A stretch of 64,000 bases of DNA. Source: Caenimonas soli. Its GTDB lineage: Bacteria; Pseudomonadota; Gammaproteobacteria; Burkholderiales; Burkholderiaceae_C. Every line of letters starts with the position of its first letter. The stretch's first letter is position 1. Location: positions 1-64,000 of the forward strand of contig NZ_JABJVV010000011.1 in NCBI RefSeq assembly GCF_013155545.1, given 5' to 3'. A model generated the notes under the pieces. It was not told the origin of the DNA. It made no database searches and saw only the letters and a program-made list of their open reading frames with translations. Made by a program: the position numbers and the translations under genes. This document shows, in pieces, positions 59,853 to 64,000 of the stretch.

Positions 59853-60812
59853 TCAGACCATGCCGGACAGGTACATGATGGCGCGCAGGCTGGAGAACTC
59901 GTATTCCACGAAGTCTTCGAACTCCTTGCCCACCATCACGGCCGGCGTCCAGCCATGCTTGGCCAGCGCTTCCGTCCATGCTTTCGACTTGGTGGCGGCG
60001 ACCACCATGTTGGTAAGCGCGGCGCGGTCGTCGGCGCTGATGCCGGGCGCGGCGTAGACGCCGCGCCAGTTGCCCAGGATCACGTCGTAGCCCTGCTCCT
60101 TCATCGTGGGGATTGCGATGCCGGGGAGGCGCTTTTGCGAAGTGACGGCGATGGGGCGCATCTTGCCCGAGGCGATGTGCTCGGCGAACTCGCTGTAGCC
60201 GCTGCCACCCACGGTGACGCTGCCGCCAAGGATGGCGGAAATCGCTTCGCCGCCGCCGCGGAACGCCACGTAGTTGACCTTCTTGGGATCCACGCCGATA
60301 TTGCGCGCCAGCATGCAGGCGGCGATGTGCTCGGTGGAGCCGCGCGAGCCGCCGCCCCATTTCACGCTGCCGGGGTCCTTCTTCAACTGGGCGACCACGT
60401 CCTTCATGGTCTTGAGCGGCGAGTCGGCCGGCACGACGAAGACGTTGTACTCGCTGGTGAGGCGGGCGATCGGCGTCGCCTGGCTCAGCTGGACGGGCGG
60501 CTTGCCGGTGATGATGCCTCCCAGCATGACGGCCCCCATCATCAATAGGGCATTGGGATCGTTCTTGCTGGCATTGGCGAACTGAGCCAGGCCGATGATG
60601 CCGGCCGCACCGCCGCGGTTTTCATATTGCACGCTGTCGGCGGCCTTCGCCTCGGTCAGCGCACGGCCCAGCACGCGCCCGGTGGTGTCCCAGCCGCCAC
60701 CCGGATTGGCGGGGATCATCATCTTCAGGGTGGGTGCCGCATGCGCCGCAAGCGGCAGGCCGCCTGTGACCGCAAGTGCGGCGATGGACTTGAGGAAAGC
60801 GTCACGGCGCAT
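59853..60812 (-). CDS. Second TctC-type binding protein, close paralogue in opposite orientation
   Basis: A 319-residue precursor, the same length as the tctC product at 56803 and clearly homologous over its whole length. Shared blocks include MMIPANPGGGWDTTGR, GAVMLGGIITGKPPV, LSQATPIARLTSEYNVFV and KKDPGSVKWGGGSRGSTEHI. Differences cluster in the surface helices and the end. It may bind a related carboxylate and use the same TctAB. It is divergent from the sigma-54 activator gene (115 bp apart). Confidence 0.9.
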   Translation of the reverse strand: MRRDAFLKSIAALAVTGGLPLAAHAAPTLKMMIPANPGGGWDTTGRVLGRALTEAKAADSVQYENRGGAAGIIGLAQFANASKNDPNALLMMGAVMLGGIITGKPPVQLSQATPIARLTSEYNVFVVPADSPLKTMKDVVAQLKKDPGSVKWGGGSRGSTEHIAACMLARNIGVDPKKVNYVAFRGGGEAISAILGGSVTVGGSGYSEFAEHIASGKMRPIAVTSQKRLPGIAIPTMKEQGYDVILGNWRGVYAAPGISADDRAALTNMVVAATKSKAWTEALAKHGWTPAVMVGKEFEDFVEYEFSSLRAIMYLSGMV

Positions 60813-60927
60813 GGAGTCTCCTGGTAGTTGGCTCTACAGGTTGACCGGGCGAGCTGTCGTTTGGCTGTCAGTCCTTCTCCTTCATCCTGGGGCAAACCCG
60901 GATTCGTGGCTCGCCCGGCAAGGTAGC

Positions 60928-62409
60928 ATGCATGCGATGCCCGCGCCCCTTTCGTCACCCCAAACGCTGCCACTCGACGCACAGAGCATTCTGGAACTGG
61001 CCGCGCGCTCCATGTTCCAGCTGTTTTCCAGCATCAGCCAGGGCATGTTCCTGGTCGATCGGGCGGGCCGCATCGTGTGGGTCAACGAGGGCTACAAGCG
61101 GTTCCTTCCGGCCTTGGGCTTTTCATCGGTCGACCAGTTCGTGGGCCACATGGTCGACGACGTGGTGCCCAACACGCAGATGCGCAGGGTGCTGGAAACC
61201 GGCCAGGCCATCCTGATCGACCTGCTCACCAACCGGGCCGGCACGTTCGTGGTGAGCCGCCTGCCGCTGCGCGACGAGCAAAGCGGTGAGCTCATTGGCG
61301 CCATCGGCATCGTGCTGTTCGACCACCCCGAAACCACATTGCAGCCGTTGATCAGCAAGTTCGCGCACCTGCAGCGCGACCTGGACGACGCCCGCCGCGA
61401 ACTGGCGAGCCAACGCCGCACCAAGTACACCCTGGCCAGCTTCGTCGGCGGCAGCCCGGCGGCGGTGGAGGTCAAGCGGCAAGCCAGACGGGCCGCGCTG
61501 TCGTCCAGCCCGGTTCTTCTGCTCGGTGAAACCGGCACCGGCAAGGAACTGCTGGCCCATGCGATCCACGCGGCTTCGGCCCGCGCTGCCGGACCGCTGG
61601 TCAGCGTCAACATCGCGGCCGTGCCCGACACCCTGCTCGAGGCGGAATTCTTCGGCGTGGCGCCGGGCGCCTACACCGGCGCCGACCGCAAGGGCCGCGA
61701 CGGCAAGTTCAAGCTGGCCGACGGCGGCACGTTGTTCCTCGACGAGATCGGCGACATGCCGCCCAGCCTGCAGCCCAAACTGCTGCGCGCGCTGCAGGAA
61801 GGCGAGATCGAGCCGCTGGGCTCCAACAAGGTGATCCCCTTCGATGCCCGCGTCATCGCCGCCACCTCGCGCGATCTCGCGGCCTTGGTGCGCGAGGGCA
61901 AGTTCCGCGAGGACCTGTATTACCGTCTGAACGTTCTGCCGATTCGCGTGCCGCCGCTGCGCGAGAGAAGGCCCGACATCCCGGCCCTGGTCGAGGTGCT
62001 CGCGGAGGATATGGCGCTGCGCAGCGGGTCGGCGCCGCCGGAGCTCAGCGCCGACGCGGTCGCGCTGTTGTCGGCGCAGACCTGGCGCGGCAACATCCGC
62101 GAGCTGCGCAACGTGCTGGAACAGGCGGCGATGCGCAGCGATTCCCAGCACATCGAGGTGCAGCATCTCGAGGAAGTGCTGCGCGAGTCGGGCGTCAAGC
62201 AGATTGCCCCACCCATTCCAGCAGCGCCCATACCGACGGACGGCTCGCCGTCGCGGGTGCTGCGGCCCCTGGCCGAACAAGTGGCCGAACTGGAGCGGCG
62301 GGCGATAGACGCCGCGCTCACGGCGACCGGCGGCAACAAGCTGGCGGCCGCCAAACTGCTGGGAATTTCCCGCGCCAAGCTCTACGAGCGCCTGGAAGCC
62401 AGTGTCTGA
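60928..62409 (+). CDS. Sigma-54-dependent transcriptional activator with PAS sensor
   Basis: A 493-residue enhancer-binding protein. It has an N-terminal PAS domain (about 25-130: MFQLFSSISQGMFLVDRAGR, IVWVNEGYKRFLPALG) and a coiled linker. The AAA+ domain (about 165-395) has Walker A LLGETGTGKELLAHAI, the sigma-54 contact loop as GAYTGA (Tyr replacing the common Phe, an accepted variant), Walker B GGTLFLDEIGDMPP and the Arg finger region. A Fis-type helix-turn-helix ends the protein (ATGGNKLAAAKLLGISRAKL). It very probably acts on the promoter at 62514, immediately downstream, through the two palindromes beside its stop codon. Confidence 0.93.
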   Translation: MHAMPAPLSSPQTLPLDAQSILELAARSMFQLFSSISQGMFLVDRAGRIVWVNEGYKRFLPALGFSSVDQFVGHMVDDVVPNTQMRRVLETGQAILIDLLTNRAGTFVVSRLPLRDEQSGELIGAIGIVLFDHPETTLQPLISKFAHLQRDLDDARRELASQRRTKYTLASFVGGSPAAVEVKRQARRAALSSSPVLLLGETGTGKELLAHAIHAASARAAGPLVSVNIAAVPDTLLEAEFFGVAPGAYTGADRKGRDGKFKLADGGTLFLDEIGDMPPSLQPKLLRALQEGEIEPLGSNKVIPFDARVIAATSRDLAALVREGKFREDLYYRLNVLPIRVPPLRERRPDIPALVEVLAEDMALRSGSAPPELSADAVALLSAQTWRGNIRELRNVLEQAAMRSDSQHIEVQHLEEVLRESGVKQIAPPIPAAPIPTDGSPSRVLRPLAEQVAELERRAIDAALTATGGNKLAAAKLLGISRAKLYERLEASV

Positions 62410-62463
62410 TTTTCAGACATATGTATGGCAATCAGTCAGATTGCGCTGTCTGAAAATCAGACA
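62403..62463. promoter_or_regulatory. Two copies of a palindromic activator-binding site
   Basis: TGTCTGATTTTCAGACA (62403-62419) and TGTCTGAAAATCAGACA (62447-62463) are exact reverse complements of each other. Each is a 7-bp perfect inverted repeat around 3 nt. Centres are 44 bp apart (about four helical turns) and end about 50 bp before the -24 element, a typical arrangement for a sigma-54 activator. The first site includes the activator gene's own TGA stop. Confidence 0.85.
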
Positions 62464-62513
62464 CAGGAGAGCCGCGTAGTAAATTTTCCTTTATGAATCA
62501 ACGAGGTTCAGAT

Positions 62514-62529
62514 TGGCACGACACATGCT
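62514..62529 (+). promoter_or_regulatory. Sigma-54 (-24/-12) promoter of the binding-protein gene
   Basis: TGGCACGACACATGCT matches TGGCACG-N4-TTGCW with one change (A for the first T of the -12 element), and GG/GC spacing is exact. It lies about 40 bp before the ATG at 62571 and downstream of the paired activator sites. The A+T-rich stretch 62480-62500 could let the DNA bend or hold IHF, but no good IHF match was found. Confidence 0.82.
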
Positions 62530-62570
62530 GTACTCAGCCGCTATCCGTAGTTACTAATAGGAGACATTCC

Positions 62571-63764
62571 ATGCAACGTCGCACCTGGGTCGCGCTCGCA
62601 GCGCTCGCAGCCACCGCTTTCGCCTTGCCCCAAGCCTTCGCCCAAGGCAAGGACATCAAGATCGCCCACGTCTACAGCCGCACCGGCCCGCTCGAGGCCT
62701 ATGGCAAGCAGACGCAGACCGGCCTGTTGATGGGCCTGGAGTACGCGACCGGCGGAACCATGACCGTGAACGGCCGCAAGATCGTGCTGATCGAAAAGGA
62801 CGACCAGGGCAAGCCCGACCTGGGCAAGTCGCTGCTCGCCACCGCTTACTCCGACGACAAGGTGGATCTGGCCATCGGCCCGACCTCTTCGGGTGTGGCG
62901 CTGGCCATGCTGCCGGTCGCCGAGGAATACAAGAAGATCCTCCTGGTCGAGCCGGCCGTTGCCGATTCGATCACCGGCGAAAAATGGAACAAGTACATCT
63001 TCCGCACCGGGCGCAACAGCTCGCAGGACGCCATCTCCAATGCGGTGGCCCTGGACAAGCCGGGTGTCACCATCGCCACCCTGGCCCAGGACTATGCGTT
63101 CGGCCGTGACGGCGTGAAGGCCTTCAAGGAGTCGATCAAGACCGCCAAGATCGTCCATGAGGAATACCTGCCGGCCAACACCACCGACTTCACCGCGGGC
63201 GCGCAGCGCCTGATCGACAAGCTGAAGGACCAGCCCGGCCGCAAGGTGATCTGGATCGTCTGGGCCGGCTCCGGCAACCCGTTCAAGATCGCCGACCTCG
63301 ACCTGAAGCGCTATGGCATCGAGATCGCCACCGGCGGCAACATCCTGCCGGCGATGGTGGCCTACAACCAGTTCCCGGGCATGGAAGGCGCGAGCTACTA
63401 CTACTTCGGCTTCTCCAAGAACCAGCCCAACCTGTGGCTGGTGACCAACCACTACCAGCGCTTCCAGAGCCCGCCCGACTTCTTCACGGCCGGTGGCTTC
63501 TCCGCTGCCATGGCCATCGTCTCGGCGCTGAAGAAAACCAACGCCGACACCACCACCGACAAGCTCATCACCGCCATGGAAGGCATGAGCTTCGACACGC
63601 CCAAGGGCATGATGACCTTCCGCAAGGAAGATCACCAGGCCATGCAGTCGATGTACCACTTCCGCGTGGCGCCCGGCGCCAAGCAGGGCGCGATGGCCGA
63701 CCTTCACCTCGTGAAGGAAATCAAGCCGTCGGAAATGAACGTGCCGATCCGCAACAAGCGGTAG
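62571..63764 (+). CDS. Liv-type ABC transporter binding protein under sigma-54 control
   Basis: A 397-residue precursor with TAGGAG 8 nt upstream of the ATG. The Sec signal is MQRRTWVALAALAATAFALP ending in AFAQ, followed by a type I binding fold (IKIAHVYSRTGPLEAYGKQT, DLAIGPTSSGVALAMLPVAE). An earlier in-frame ATG at 62493 would overlap the sigma-54 promoter and is rejected. It is only distantly similar to the binding protein at 12364. No permease gene follows; the next gene is a probable PHA depolymerase. Confidence 0.9.
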   Translation: MQRRTWVALAALAATAFALPQAFAQGKDIKIAHVYSRTGPLEAYGKQTQTGLLMGLEYATGGTMTVNGRKIVLIEKDDQGKPDLGKSLLATAYSDDKVDLAIGPTSSGVALAMLPVAEEYKKILLVEPAVADSITGEKWNKYIFRTGRNSSQDAISNAVALDKPGVTIATLAQDYAFGRDGVKAFKESIKTAKIVHEEYLPANTTDFTAGAQRLIDKLKDQPGRKVIWIVWAGSGNPFKIADLDLKRYGIEIATGGNILPAMVAYNQFPGMEGASYYYFGFSKNQPNLWLVTNHYQRFQSPPDFFTAGGFSAAMAIVSALKKTNADTTTDKLITAMEGMSFDTPKGMMTFRKEDHQAMQSMYHFRVAPGAKQGAMADLHLVKEIKPSEMNVPIRNKR

Positions 63765-63775
63765 ACCGTTTCCAC

Positions 63776-63797
63776 AGGGGCGGCCGCCCCTCTTTTT
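63776..63797 (+). terminator. Intrinsic terminator after the binding-protein gene
   Basis: AGGGGCGGCCGCCCCT is a self-complementary 16-bp sequence followed by CTTTTTG. It lies 11 bp after the stop. Read-through to the depolymerase gene is possible but should be reduced. Confidence 0.75.
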
Positions 63798-63870
63798 GCT
63801 TCGTTTGAGAAAACCCCCGGAGACACGGGGGGAGGGATCGGTTTGCCGATCACCAACTGGAGACAACTCA

Positions 63871-64000
63871 ATGACGTTCAAATTGCTTCGTATATGCGCT
63901 GCTTCGGCGGCCCTGTTGTCGGGGGCGGCCTTCGCCGCGGTCAACCTGCCGGCCCTCAATATCGACAAGACCCAGACGACAGTCTCGGGCCTGTCGTCGG
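63871..64000 (+). CDS. Probable extracellular polyhydroxyalkanoate depolymerase, 3' part off the window
   Basis: Only the first 43 codons are visible. The start MTFKLLRICAASAALLSGAA is a Sec signal ending in AFA. The mature part begins VNLPALNIDKTQTTVSGLSS, which matches my memory of the N-terminus of type 2 short-chain-length PHA depolymerases and related PHB-depolymerase-family esterases, where this block continues ...GGFMAVQ. Catalytic residues lie beyond the window, so the call rests on one motif. The ribosome site is GGAGA 9 nt upstream. It follows the sigma-54-controlled binding protein gene. Confidence 0.65.
   Translation, partial: MTFKLLRICAASAALLSGAAFAAVNLPALNIDKTQTTVSGLSS

Noticed and set aside
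62493-62570. Earlier ATG at 62493 as start of the binding-protein gene
   Set aside because: It would lie upstream of the sigma-54 promoter at 62514 and would bury the signal peptide; the ATG at 62571 has a good ribosome site.

Overview
The window looks like chromosomal DNA of a high-GC betaproteobacterium of the order Burkholderiales, probably Comamonadaceae (Ramlibacter/Variovorax-like). The reasons are the number of Bug-type (TctC-like) binding proteins, the Liv-type ABC cassettes, the TctDE-TctCBA locus, the EpsF/EpsG exopolysaccharide proteins and the gene style. The genus is inference only. No rRNA, tRNA or CRISPR array was seen.

Layout. 1-0.8 kb: the end of an IS66-family element running off the left edge, then a small unknown gene. 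1.0-4.4 kb: a bacterioferritin-like gene, a Tat-exported berberine-bridge-type FAD oxidase, a SnoaL-like protein and an orphan XRE/HigA-type antitoxin with an apparently leaderless mRNA. 4.8-10.6 kb: the most interesting locus. It has a 73-aa precursor with a double-glycine leader and an Asn/Gly/Pro-rich, Cys-free core, a HlyD-type periplasmic adaptor, a C39-peptidase ABC exporter with intact catalytic residues, and a fusion of a FemA/FemX-like aminoacyl-tRNA-dependent transferase to a 2-oxoglutarate/Fe(II) oxygenase. The last three genes overlap by 4 bp. This reads as a modified-peptide (RiPP or microcin-like) export system whose modifying enzyme I do not recognise as a described type.

10.5-20.8 kb: a GntR repressor divergent from a catabolic operon (three SDRs, a complete Liv-type ABC importer, a 3-ketosteroid-dehydrogenase-like flavoprotein and a GST). 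20.9-28.1 kb: a LysR regulator divergent from a sugar-acid operon (Bug binding protein, UxaA/GarD-type dehydratase, semialdehyde dehydrogenase, an HpcH/HpaI aldolase broken by an internal deletion, and a GlcD-type FAD oxidase). 28.1-47.4 kb: an exopolysaccharide locus. It holds four glycosyltransferases, a Wzy-like polymerase, EpsF chain-length protein, EpsG kinase-like protein, Wzx flippase, two duplicated beta-helix proteins, a GMC-type oxidoreductase, intact and truncated polyprenyl-phosphate sugar transferases, and a GH5-like lipoprotein hydrolase. Two nearly identical sigma-54 -24/-12 promoters lie in front of epsF and the intact initiating transferase.

47.7-53.6 kb: a 43-aa exported-peptide gene on the minus strand, then a class III aminotransferase, a TAXI-type TRAP transporter (binding protein and fused permease) and an Asp/Glu-racemase-like protein. 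53.7-54.1 kb: a gene-free block of nested inverted repeats. 54.2-60.8 kb: hslR-tctE-tctD facing tctC-tctB-tctA, with a second, inverted tctC paralogue behind. 60.9-64.0 kb: a PAS/AAA+/Fis sigma-54 activator, two perfect copies of a palindromic activator site, a sigma-54 promoter, an ABC binding protein, and the start of a probable polyhydroxyalkanoate depolymerase gene.

Taken together the window serves uptake and catabolism of organic acids and surface polysaccharide production, with one compact peptide-export cassette whose 3' end carries the scar of a deleted LysR gene.
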